A stretch of 64,000 nucleotides of DNA. Source: Bacillus rhizoplanae (GTDB lineage Bacteria; Bacillota; Bacilli; Bacillales; Bacillaceae_G). Both the position numbers and the translations under genes were made by a program. The stretch covers positions 1 to 64,000 of the forward strand of contig NZ_CAKJTI010000002.1 in NCBI RefSeq assembly GCF_917563915.1. Reading direction: 5' to 3'. The notes under the pieces are model-generated. The model ran no database searches and was not told the origin of the DNA. It saw only the letters and a list, made by a program, of their open reading frames with translations. Positions 52,998 to 60,734 of this stretch are shown here, one piece after another; the stretch's first letter is position 1; each line of letters starts with the position of its first letter.

Positions 52998-53227
52998 TTA
53001 CAGTATTATTATTTGCTCATTTACAAGAAGAAGCTGGAGCGCATCAATTACAAATCGATGTACAAAACCTTGCCGTCGCAGAATTGAAGGAGCTTGTGAC
53101 GAAAGACTACAATGTATCCCTTTCACAGCACACAATGGTAGCGATTAATGAAGAATATGCGAATGAAGATGATATCATTCAAGATGGTGATGTTGTCGCA
53201 TTGATTCCACCGGTAAGCGGAGGCTGA
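52994..53227 (+). CDS. moaD: Molybdopterin synthase small (sulfur carrier) subunit
   Basis: 77 aa, with ATG overlapping the moaE stop (ATGA). Ubiquitin-like fold ending in IPPVSGG, whose terminal Gly-Gly is adenylated by MoeB and thiocarboxylated. The size and terminus are typical. Confidence 0.94.
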   Translation: MITVLLFAHLQEEAGAHQLQIDVQNLAVAELKELVTKDYNVSLSQHTMVAINEEYANEDDIIQDGDVVALIPPVSGG

Positions 53228-53232
53228 TTCTT

Positions 53233-53268
53233 TCCTGCCTAATCACGCTCTATCGTGATTAGGCAGGA
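53233..53268. other. Strong hairpin between moaD and narK, no T tract
   Basis: TCCTGCCTAATCACG pairs with CGTGATTAGGCAGGA, a 15-bp stem with a short loop, followed by GGGAAG rather than T residues. It may stabilise the upstream mRNA or attenuate read-through into narK. Confidence 0.6.
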
Positions 53269-53318
53269 GGGAAGTAATAGAAATTGTGAAATATTGAACA
53301 AAATTGGAGGAGAGACTG

Positions 53319-54488
53319 ATGAAAAGTACGAATTTTCAGTTAGGATTACAAACTTCAAATCTTGTAATTGGCTTTATGGTATGGGTTATTTTATCTTCTT
53401 TAATGCCATTTATTAAAGCAGACATTGCGTTAACAGCAGGGCAGATTTCTCTTGTCACAGCAGTACCAGTTATTTTAGGATCTATTCTTCGCATTCCAAT
53501 TGGTTACTGGACCAATCGTTACGGAGCAAGAAAATTATTCTTTATTAGTTTTATTATTCTATTATTCCCTGTTTTCTATATTAGTAAAGCAACATCGATG
53601 CTAGATTTAATTATTGGCGGTTTATTTGCCGGAGTTGGCGGTGCTGTATTTTCTGTTGGGGTCACAGCTCTTCCAAAATATTATCCGAAAGAAAAGCATG
53701 GTTTTGTAAACGGAATTTATGGAGTAGGAAATGCAGGGACAGCGGTTACATCGTTTCTTGCACCAGTACTTGCAACTTCATTTGGCTGGAGAACGACTGT
53801 ACAAATGTACTTAATTTTACTCGCTTCATTTGCACTGCTCAATTTCCTGTTAGGAGATCGTAACGAGAAGAAGGTGAATACACCGTTAACAGAACAAATT
53901 AAAGGTGTATATAAAAATGAAAAGCTTTGGTTCTTATGTATTTTCTATTTCTTAACTTTCGGTTCATTCGTCGCATTTACAGTCTATTTACCGAACTTCC
54001 TTGTATCTCACTTTGGCTTAGAAAAAGTAGACGCTGGATTACGTACAGCTGGTTTTATCGTGTTAGCAACAATCATGCGTCCAATTGGGGGCTGGCTTGG
54101 TGACAAATTTAATCCATTTAAAATTTTAATCTTTGTATTTATTGGATTAACATTATCAGGCATTATTTTATCCTTTATGCCAAGCATGCACGTATATACA
54201 TTTGGCTGTTTATTAGTTGCCTTTTGCGCTGGTATTGGAAATGGAACGATCTTTAAACTTGTACCAATGTATTTCTCGAAACAAGCTGGTATCGTAAACG
54301 GTCTTGTATCGGCACTTGGGGGACTTGGCGGTTTCTTCCCGCCGTTAATTTTAACATTATTATTCCAATTTACAGGACACTATGCAATTGGATTTATGGC
54401 ATTATCAGAAGTAGCGCTTGCTTGCTTAATTATTACAGTGTGGATGTATAGTCAAGAAAAGTTACTTGCAATGTTACAGCATAGATAG
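53319..54488 (+). CDS. narK: Nitrate/nitrite transporter
   Basis: 389 aa from the ATG at 53319, behind TTGGAGGAGAG. Twelve-helix MFS protein of the nitrate/nitrite porter family, with the two Gly-rich signature stretches GVGGAVFSVGVTALPKYYP-like (about 108-125) and VSALGGLGGFFPPL (about 330-343) and Arg residues in helices 2 and 8 (IPIGYWTNRYG; ATIMRPIGG). Moves nitrate in and nitrite out for NarGHI. The upstream TTGTGAAATATTGAACA resembles an imperfect FNR or ResD site. Confidence 0.9.
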   Translation: MKSTNFQLGLQTSNLVIGFMVWVILSSLMPFIKADIALTAGQISLVTAVPVILGSILRIPIGYWTNRYGARKLFFISFIILLFPVFYISKATSMLDLIIGGLFAGVGGAVFSVGVTALPKYYPKEKHGFVNGIYGVGNAGTAVTSFLAPVLATSFGWRTTVQMYLILLASFALLNFLLGDRNEKKVNTPLTEQIKGVYKNEKLWFLCIFYFLTFGSFVAFTVYLPNFLVSHFGLEKVDAGLRTAGFIVLATIMRPIGGWLGDKFNPFKILIFVFIGLTLSGIILSFMPSMHVYTFGCLLVAFCAGIGNGTIFKLVPMYFSKQAGIVNGLVSALGGLGGFFPPLILTLLFQFTGHYAIGFMALSEVALACLIITVWMYSQEKLLAMLQHR

Positions 54489-54494
54489 TAAAAG

Positions 54495-54535
54495 AGGGTG
54501 TCTCCTAAGTGGTGATTTTGGGGACACTTTTTTAA
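54495..54535 (+). terminator. Intrinsic terminator of narK
   Basis: GTGTCTCC…GGGGACAC hairpin followed by TTTTTT. Confidence 0.78.
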
Positions 54536-54561
54536 TTTTTAAGGAGGGTTGTTCAGAGATA

Positions 54562-54625
54562 GCTTGGTGAGAGCTTTCCATCAGTGGGGGATGAAAAAAC
54601 TCCACTGATGCAAGTTTCACTTCAT
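54562..54625 (-). repeat. Truncated bcr1-like element
   Basis: TTGGTGAGAGCTTTCCATCAG through CTCCACTGATGCAAGTTTCACTT is the right half of the element only. Confidence 0.6.
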
Positions 54626-54719
54626 AAGGTTGTGTAAATAAAGGAGAGAGGAATCATCTTGATAGTATAAGCATATTAGTTTATAGAGTCTATCTTTACG
54701 TATAAGGGGAATGAAGAGA

Positions 54720-55058
54720 ATGAGAAAGGTAAGAAAAAATGATTTTGTTTCTGGGTTTGTACCACATCATAACCATGGGTCAGTGGATTATACATCTGTT
54801 GAGGACGGACATGTACATCAATGTCTAGATGTAACATCTCCGCCTATTAAGACGCAAGAGGGTGGGCATATACATTATACAGAAGGATATGTTTTGTTCG
54901 AAGATGGGCATACGCACTATTATAAGGCATACTCAGGACCAGCAATCCCAGTTGGAAATGGGATGCATGTTCATTATTACGATTTTTATACGACGGAAGA
55001 TGACGGACATAAACACCATGTTAAGGGAGTGGATCAGCCCGCCCCGGGTGATAAATAA
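54720..55058 (+). CDS. YmaF-like His-rich protein
   Basis: 112 aa from the ATG at 54720, about 10 nt after AAGGGG. An ATG at 54711 is too close to it. HxH motifs recur about every 20-25 residues (PHHNHGS, DGHVHQ, GGHIHYTEG, DGHTHYYKA, NGMHVHYYD, DGHKHHVKG), as in the YmaF family. The regular His pairs suggest metal binding, which is inference. No signal peptide. The stop TAA is part of a bcr1-like remnant. Confidence 0.78.
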   Translation: MRKVRKNDFVSGFVPHHNHGSVDYTSVEDGHVHQCLDVTSPPIKTQEGGHIHYTEGYVLFEDGHTHYYKAYSGPAIPVGNGMHVHYYDFYTTEDDGHKHHVKGVDQPAPGDK

Positions 55059-55086
55059 AGTGAAACTTCCATCAGTGTGGGATAAA
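55055..55086 (+). repeat. Collapsed bcr1-like element at a stop codon
   Basis: ATAAAGTGAAACTTCCATCAG is fused to GTGTGGGATAAAG, joining the two termini with nearly all of the inside lost. Confidence 0.6.
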
Positions 55087-55244
55087 GTTAATCCGAAAAA
55101 ATTCTTGCTGTTAAGAGGTAGTTTTTTGTCTTGTTTTTGATTTTAAAAACCTTGAAACAATTACTATTTCTTCTAGTTATCTTGTATTTAGATTATCCAT
55201 ATACATAGTATGGTAGTGAGATTCGAGGAATAAGGAGTGAGTGT

Positions 55245-56150
55245 ATGTCTCAAGATAAACCTGTTCCTGAACACTTTGTTATGGATACGCAACGCGCTAT
55301 GCTGTTGCCTCCAGAGCTGAAAGCAGCACCTCCTGAATCATTAACAGAACAACTATTTATTGAAAGATCCTTAACTGAAAATCAATTTTGGCTGCGAATT
55401 ATGAAAGAGCATGCTCTTTTTCTTAGTGAAGGGTTTGATAGACATGAGAAAAGTTTAATTCAACAAGTAGATCAATTTTTTCATTTGTTTGACCGGCATT
55501 TACAAAAAGCATTTTCTGTTCCTCACACAGTTCAAGCAGTTCGGAAATTAAATGAAGAAAGTATTGAGCTAGTTTACGCTTTCCGTAATTATAAAAGAAA
55601 TCTTTTAATTTTAATTATTAATTGTAAAGCAAAAGGATTTAATTTCCCGCTATTAGTGGACCATACTGCACGAGAAGCGGAGTATTTTATGAGAACACTC
55701 CAGAAATTTAACGAGGGAAAAATGGATCCTATTCAAGATTCAATTATTAGTGAAAATGTATTTTGGTTACGAATCATGATGGAACACTCTCGTTTTATTG
55801 CATCTCTGCTTGATCAATCAGAAAGAAATTTAGTTCATACTGCGTCGAAATTCGGTGACGATTTTGAAGTTCTCCTCAATCAAGCTAGAGATGTTGAATC
55901 CATGTTATATAAGAAACAACCGACATATCCTATTATTGGTAAAATGAATAAAGACAGCGAAAATGCGACTGTTGAGTTAAGAAACTTCAAAAAAGCAGGA
56001 CTGGAGTTCATCCAAACATGTCAAATTAAAAATGTAATTAATCCTTTACTAGCGGATCATGTTTTAAGAGAAGCTAATCATTTCCTCTTTATGATTAGCG
56101 TTTTAGAACAGCGATTAAAACAAAAACAAATGGAACAATCTGTACAATAA
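55245..56150 (+). CDS. Tandem DUF2935 protein
   Basis: 301 aa, ATG behind AAGGAGTGAG. Two related helical units: ENQFWLRIMKEHALFLSEG (about 45-63) and ENVFWLRIMMEHSRFIASL (about 168-186), each followed by a HxxRE motif (VDHTAREAEYFM; ADHVLREANHFL). The conserved His/Glu pattern is that of a four-helix-bundle metal site. Function unknown. Confidence 0.82.
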   Translation: MSQDKPVPEHFVMDTQRAMLLPPELKAAPPESLTEQLFIERSLTENQFWLRIMKEHALFLSEGFDRHEKSLIQQVDQFFHLFDRHLQKAFSVPHTVQAVRKLNEESIELVYAFRNYKRNLLILIINCKAKGFNFPLLVDHTAREAEYFMRTLQKFNEGKMDPIQDSIISENVFWLRIMMEHSRFIASLLDQSERNLVHTASKFGDDFEVLLNQARDVESMLYKKQPTYPIIGKMNKDSENATVELRNFKKAGLEFIQTCQIKNVINPLLADHVLREANHFLFMISVLEQRLKQKQMEQSVQ

Positions 56151-56228
56151 TAGAAGGGATCTCGGACTTCTATCTTAAAATTATGAGATAGAATCATATT
56201 GCTATTAACCTAATAGAATTAAATACCA

Positions 56229-56263
56229 AAAAAGAGCTTATATTACTGTAAGCTCTTTTTTTA
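56229..56263 (+). terminator. Intrinsic terminator of the DUF2935 gene
   Basis: AAAAAAGAGCTTA…TAAGCTCTTTTTTT. The T tract merges with the end of the next bcr1-like element. Confidence 0.82.
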
Positions 56264-56416
56264 TCCCGCATTAACGGGCAGTAAGACCCCCACCTCAAGA
56301 TGCAGAGAAAAGCAAAGAAGATAGGTGGGGGATAACTGCCCGTAAAAGCCCGATTGATGAGAGCTTTCCATCAGTGGGGATGAAGAAACCCCCCACTGAT
56401 GGAAGTTTCACTTTAT
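56260..56416 (-). repeat. bcr1-like element, full length
   Basis: 157 bp from TTTATCCCGCATTAACGG to GATGGAAGTTTCACTTTAT, with TTTAT at both ends. One of the best-preserved copies. Confidence 0.75.
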
Positions 56417-56740
56417 CAAATTTCAAATCATTGATGTTAGCTTGATGGGTATGCGGTGTTACCCTATTATAAAATGAATATTGAATCATACTCTATTAAC
56501 TTTTATTATGAATATATGGGATATTATGTATTTGTTTATTGAGGTAGATTTGTGTGCTTTCCAAAAATATAAAGGCTCAATTCTTGCAATAGTTGGTGCT
56601 GTAGATTTGAAATAAAGATTAATCATTTATAAAAAAGTTGTACTGTTTAACCCCTTGGAATATTTTTGTCTAAAGAGATGTTTTAAAATAAGGGTTGGGA
56701 ACTTATAACAAGGTTCGATGGGATAGGGAGGATTTACGGA
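56417..56740. other. Intergenic stretch without a supported gene
   Basis: 324 bp of AT-rich sequence. A 35-codon frame at 56508-56615 (MNIWDIMYLFIEVDLCAF…) has no ribosome binding site and is not called. The promoter of the following membrane-protein gene should lie in its right part. Confidence 0.5.
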
Positions 56741-57217
56741 ATGAATAAGAGTTTTAAAAAGAGACTTGTGTATTTATTTACAGGGGAACTCTTCGCAGTG
56801 ATTACCTTTATTTTTCTGTACTTTTTTTATCCTTTAAACCCTAACGGTAGTTATGCTCTAATATATGTATTCTTTATATTAAATTTCGTCTTACTACAAG
56901 GGAGTTTTTACTGGTTTGTAAAGTGGAAACGATTAAAAACAAAAAGACCCCTTCTTCCTAATTTTTACAAGTTACTTAGCATACTAAAAAAAATAAATCT
57001 TATACTCATATGTATAGCACCTATCATATTTCTTATTGATATAACTATGATGGAACGGATGTCATTTCCTGTATTTTTCCTAACATTATTCATTTATGCA
57101 TTTTCTATAATTGAGTATATTAACTACTTTCATATTCAATTAACAAATTACAAAAAAGGAAGGGGAAAAAAGGCTTCAATTGCTAAAGAAATTAACAGAA
57201 TTACAAGTAAAGATTGA
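56741..57217 (+). CDS. Small four-helix membrane protein, family unknown
   Basis: 158 aa, ATG behind GATAGGGAGG. Four predicted transmembrane helices (about 10-30, 38-58, 80-100, 108-128) and a basic C-terminal tail (NYKKGRGKKASIAKEINR). No recognisable domain. AT-rich, like its neighbours, with its own terminator. Confidence 0.68.
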   Translation: MNKSFKKRLVYLFTGELFAVITFIFLYFFYPLNPNGSYALIYVFFILNFVLLQGSFYWFVKWKRLKTKRPLLPNFYKLLSILKKINLILICIAPIIFLIDITMMERMSFPVFFLTLFIYAFSIIEYINYFHIQLTNYKKGRGKKASIAKEINRITSKD

Positions 57218-57261
57218 TCAAACTTTTTTATGAAAATTCCATCTGTATTCAAAACTGTAGA

Positions 57262-57303
57262 ATCCATTTTGTTCGATCTTTTTTTTATGGATTCTTTTTG
57301 TTT
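57262..57303 (+). terminator. Intrinsic terminator
   Basis: AGAATCCAT pairs with ATGGATTCT across a T-rich loop, then TTTTTG. Confidence 0.68.
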
Positions 57304-57421
57304 GTTGTCTAATAATAATTAGTTTCGCCCTTTGTATCAAACTTTTTTACAAAACTACAGGTACTGTTATTTACATTATCACAACACTTATCGTTTCAAT
57401 ATATAGAAAGAGGAGAGTTCT

Positions 57422-57721
57422 GTGAAAATAAGATACATGGTTCAATTCGGAGTAGCTCTTATATTCTTTATCGTTTCAGCAATTATCAGTTGGTACGAAG
57501 GAAGTAATTTAATCGAGGATTCATTTGACTGGAAATATTCCGCTAAGTTTACGAATTATTTCAAAGGGCCTGTTTCAGATTACCACGACATTATGCAAAT
57601 CGATTTTTTTGTATATGCAGCTAAATTTTATCCTATACCAGTTATCATTATGGTTACTAGTTTTGGATATTTGGTGTTGTTAAGTTTGTATATCGTTTTG
57701 AAAAGAAGGCTGTTTTCTTAA
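57422..57721 (+). CDS. Small two-helix membrane protein, family unknown
   Basis: 99 aa, GTG start at 57422 after AGAGGAGAG. Transmembrane helices are at about 5-25 and 70-92, with a ~45-residue loop (EGSNLIEDSFDWKYSAKFTNYF) predicted outside. No family recognised. Confidence 0.62.
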   Translation: MKIRYMVQFGVALIFFIVSAIISWYEGSNLIEDSFDWKYSAKFTNYFKGPVSDYHDIMQIDFFVYAAKFYPIPVIIMVTSFGYLVLLSLYIVLKRRLFS

Positions 57722-57844
57722 AGATTGTTTTATACTCCTTTTGTCGTACTTCGTTCTAACTCTAATGGGAGATTTTAAGAAGCGTATAGCTATTTTATAG
57801 TAGTAGATGAAAGTGCTCTTGAATTCATAGGGGGAGAAATTTAT

Positions 57845-58238
57845 ATGAAAAAATGGGTTCAGTTTAGAATAGCAAGACCGACAGACAAATTTGAAGAAGT
57901 AATTCAGTTTTACGAAGAAGGATTGGGGTTAAAACGCATAGGCGAGTTTCACAATCATGAAGACTATGATGGGGTAACCTGGTGTAGAATATCATTTAGA
58001 GTTTACAAGGCATATAAATGGAAGTCCATGTCCTGCTCCAACAAAAGATAACCTACTTGTATTTTATTTTCCTGATAAAATTGAAATTGAAAAAATAAAT
58101 TATAGACTAAATACAATGGGCTATTATGAAGTTGAGCCGGAAAATCCTTATTGAAAAGAAAAGGGGATTACAATAGAAGACCCTGATGGATGGAGAATTG
58201 TACTCATGAATACAGAGGGATTGCGCTCCCGTGATTAA
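57845..58238 (+). pseudogene. VOC/glyoxalase-family pseudogene
   Basis: An ATG behind AGGGGGAG starts MKKWVQFRIARPTDKFEEVI, a normal VOC beginning, but the frame is lost near 57980-57995. The second half continues in another frame: EYHLEFTRHINGSPCPAPTK, DNLLVFYFPDKIEIEKIN, then a TGA at 58152-58154 where a Trp codon is expected (ENPY-stop-KEKG), and ends EDPDGWRIVLMNTEGL. So there is at least one indel and one nonsense change. The intact form would be about 130 aa. Confidence 0.82.
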
Positions 58239-58395
58239 AGCCGTAAGCTCATTAACGAAGCAGGGATTCTATATATTACAAAATTTATTGTTATAAATTT
58301 TTATTAAAAACGGAGAACGATTATTTTGTTTATAGTTTATAGGTTTACCTCAGGTTTCTTCTTTTTTCCTTAGCATATCCCCTTAAATTTCATTC

Positions 58396-58421
58396 ATAAA
58401 ATAAAAAATTCTTAATACAAT
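58396..58421 (+). promoter_or_regulatory. Possible sigma-E promoter
   Basis: AATACAAT at 58414-58421 resembles the sigma-E -10 (CATACAnT), with ATA at 58396-58398 as a -35 about 15 nt upstream. It would serve the two-gene unit ending with cse60, whose B. subtilis counterpart is sigma-E controlled. Spacing is one base long. Confidence 0.35.
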
Positions 58422-58459
58422 AAACCAAATCCGTTCTTTTTCGAAAGGAGGGGTGGGAG

Positions 58460-58696
58460 ATGAGCCGCACAATTAAAATTGATATTACAGACAAGGTAGT
58501 GGCGAAATTCAAGACAGATTATTTGGAATTATACTCTAATAAATTTATGATTGGTAAATTTTATGTCTATACTGAAGAGAAGCAGTACGTATTAGAAGAT
58601 GGCTATTTATATGAAGATGGAAAGTTTTATCGTATCATTGATACGCGCCGAGATAACAGTCCAGCAGTAGAAGGTTGTGACTTAGGATGGTGTTAA
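58460..58696 (+). CDS. Conserved hypothetical protein upstream of cse60
   Basis: 78 aa, ATG behind AAAGGAGGGG. Beta-rich and charged: KIDITDKVVAKFKTDYLELY, then YVYTEEKQYVLEDGYLYEDG, ending GCDLGWC. One base separates its stop from the cse60 start, so the two are co-translated. Function unknown; a sporulation role is suggested by the partner. Confidence 0.75.
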   Translation: MSRTIKIDITDKVVAKFKTDYLELYSNKFMIGKFYVYTEEKQYVLEDGYLYEDGKFYRIIDTRRDNSPAVEGCDLGWC

Positions 58697-58697
58697 T

Positions 58698-58880
58698 GTG
58701 ATTCGAGTGAAGATATTTGATGAAAGTCATGAAAAAGATTTAGAAGAGGCTATCAATGTCTTTTTAAAGAAGATGGATGAAGAGCAAATTGTAGATATTA
58801 AATACCAAGTATCAGTTTCAAATAATGATGAAGAGAGTCAAATTTATTGTTTTTCAGCGATGGTTGTATATCGGTCTTAA
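58698..58880 (+). CDS. cse60: Sporulation protein Cse60
   Basis: 60 aa from a GTG at 58698, the exact length of B. subtilis Cse60. The sequence VKIFDESHEKDLEEAINVFL and DIKYQVSVSNNDEESQIYCF matches the family. The B. subtilis gene is expressed in the mother cell under sigma-E; its biochemical role is not known. Follows the hypothetical gene by one base and ends at a terminator. Confidence 0.82.
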   Translation: MIRVKIFDESHEKDLEEAINVFLKKMDEEQIVDIKYQVSVSNNDEESQIYCFSAMVVYRS

Positions 58881-58885
58881 ATAAA

Positions 58886-58928
58886 AACAACGAAAAAGGA
58901 CGACGAGAAGTCGTTCTTTTTCGTTGTT
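58886..58928 (+). terminator. Intrinsic terminator of the cse60 unit
   Basis: AACAACGAAAAAGGACGA pairs with TCGTTCTTTTTCGTTGTT. Confidence 0.8.
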
Positions 58929-58932
58929 TATT

Positions 58933-59005
58933 AAATATATCGGCGCTTTTTTCAATATATCGACTATTCGACACGATATAAAGACCGTTCGACAACACAC
59001 GACAG
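58933..59005 (+). repeat. ATATATCG-type periodic repeat, copy 3
   Basis: ATATATCG is at 58935 and 58955, then TTCGACA at 58967 and 58988 flanking CGATATAAAGACCG. The same box order and 20-21 bp spacing as the other two copies. It follows a terminator directly. Confidence 0.6.
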
Positions 59006-59020
59006 GAATAGGTTCTGAGA

Positions 59021-59177
59021 ATAAAGTGAAACTTCCATCAGCGGGGGTTTTTTCATCCCCCACTGATGGAAAGCTCTCACCAATCGGGCTTTTACGGGCA
59101 GTTATCCTCCAACTATCTTCCTCGCTTCTCTCTCAATCTTGAGGTGGGGGTCTTATTGCCCGTTAATGCGGGATAAA
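59021..59177 (+). repeat. bcr1-like element, full length
   Basis: 157 bp from ATAAAGTGAAACTTCC to TTAATGCGGGATAAA. Inserted only 16 bp after the ATATATCG-type repeat. Confidence 0.75.
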
Positions 59178-59180
59178 CAA

Positions 59181-59212
59181 AAAAGGCTAGCGTTTCGCTA
59201 GCCTTTCTAATA
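59181..59212 (-). terminator. Terminator of the MFS exporter gene
   Basis: AAAGGCTAGCG…CGCTAGCCTTT hairpin. On the minus strand it is followed by TTTTTTG. Confidence 0.78.
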
Positions 59213-59218
59213 TAAATT

Positions 59219-60667
59219 TTACTTATTTACAGCCTTTTGCTTGGGTACTGCTGCACCCTCTTGGTTTTGTTTTAAGAAGAACCATGAAATAAGTAAACTA
59301 ATAACAGCTAATATAAACGTGCCGCTAAAGATAATATGAACACTAGAAGCCAAGACTTCTTGCGATCCTGTAGCAGTACTTCCGTGTTCCGAAGTTACTA
59401 AGTTTACATTTCCCTCACCTGCACTGTGAATCATTATATTGAAGATCGTTCCAAATACAGCTGATCCTAGCGTTTGGCTAAATGTATTAATAAATGTATT
59501 TAAACCGACCGCTGTTCCGCGTTTATTTGCAGGGACAGAAGCTTGAATTGTGACCATATAGATTGGTGTCACAAGTCCCATTCCTAAACCGAACATACCC
59601 ATTGCGATGTAAATGAGAGCTGGATGCGAGTGAGTAGACAATGTGAACAACAGGAATGTAGAAACGGATAAAATGCTCCCGCCAAGTAAAATAATTTGTT
59701 TTGTTTGTAACCGGCCAACTAAGTTACCAGATAGCATGGCCCCAACTGTCCAAAGGACTGGAATTGGCATAAGAATCAAACCGGCTTCTGTTGCATTTTT
59801 TCCTAATACGCCTTGGGTCCAAATTGGGAGGTACATCGTAATACTAATAATCATACCACCAGCAATTAACGTTAATGCGTTAACAATGGATACAGTCCGA
59901 TTTGAGAAAAGATCTAATGGAATTAATGGTTCTGGTGATTTTTTTTCTACGAGTAAGAAAATGATAAATGCGACAATCGCAAATAGCAGTAGACCAATAA
60001 TTGTGATATCTCCCCAGTTTTGATGCTGACTTCCTGTTAATAGTGCATAAAGTAAAGCAATTGTACTAAGTGAGAAAATAACAGCACCTGGATAATCGAT
60101 ATGCTGTTTTGCTGGCGTGATGGATTCTTTATAAGAAATGGCGATCATCGCACAAGCAAGGATTCCAAATGGAATGTTTATGAAAAAGATATAACGCCAA
60201 GATAGTGAATCGACTAAAAAACCGCCAACTAACGGTCCAATAACACCGGATACACCCCAAACAGCACTCATCCATCCTTGTGCTTTTGCTCTGTCTTTTG
60301 CTTCGCTGTATAGGTCACCAATAATGGTCATTGTAATTGGCATGACAGCTCCTGCACCTAACCCTTGCAGAGCACGGAAAAGAATTAATTGTTCCATTGT
60401 CGTTGCAAGGCCGCATAATGTAGAGCCGATTAAAAAGATGGTTGCACCAATTAATAGTACTTTTTTACGCCCAAACAAGTCTGCTAACTTTCCGTAAATC
60501 GGTGTTGATACAGCGGTTGCTAACATATAAATCGCATATACCCAGCTTACAAGTTCTACACCTGACAGTTCGCTTGTAATGCGAGGTACAGCTGTGCTAA
60601 CAATCGTTCCTTCAACAGCGGAAAGAAACGTCATTAACATTAAAGATATCATTACTTTTTTTCTCAT
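59219..60667 (-). CDS. DHA2-family MFS multidrug exporter (EmrB/QacA-like)
   Basis: 482 aa, ATG at 60667 behind AAAGGGGAAAAC. Fourteen predicted helices. Signature motifs of DHA2 drug:H+ antiporters: LDxT-like start replaced by SAVEGTIVSTAVPRI in helix 1, GKLADLFGRKKVLLIG (motif A) and GWMSAVWGVSGVIGPLVGG (motif C). Substrate unknown. No regulator gene is adjacent. Imperfect repeats TGATATATCGG and ATATCCGACA at 60693-60724 upstream could be an operator. Confidence 0.86.
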   Translation of the reverse strand: MRKKVMISLMLMTFLSAVEGTIVSTAVPRITSELSGVELVSWVYAIYMLATAVSTPIYGKLADLFGRKKVLLIGATIFLIGSTLCGLATTMEQLILFRALQGLGAGAVMPITMTIIGDLYSEAKDRAKAQGWMSAVWGVSGVIGPLVGGFLVDSLSWRYIFFINIPFGILACAMIAISYKESITPAKQHIDYPGAVIFSLSTIALLYALLTGSQHQNWGDITIIGLLLFAIVAFIIFLLVEKKSPEPLIPLDLFSNRTVSIVNALTLIAGGMIISITMYLPIWTQGVLGKNATEAGLILMPIPVLWTVGAMLSGNLVGRLQTKQIILLGGSILSVSTFLLFTLSTHSHPALIYIAMGMFGLGMGLVTPIYMVTIQASVPANKRGTAVGLNTFINTFSQTLGSAVFGTIFNIMIHSAGEGNVNLVTSEHGSTATGSQEVLASSVHIIFSGTFILAVISLLISWFFLKQNQEGAAVPKQKAVNK

Positions 60668-60734
60668 CTGTTTTCCCCTTTGTTTCTTTATACTGATATA
60701 TCGGTTATTTTACAATATCCGACATTTTTTACTA

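Noticed and set aside
8214-59177. bcr1-like copies as insertion sequences with a transposase
   Set aside because: None contains an open frame of useful size. They are non-coding elements that would need enzymes supplied from elsewhere.
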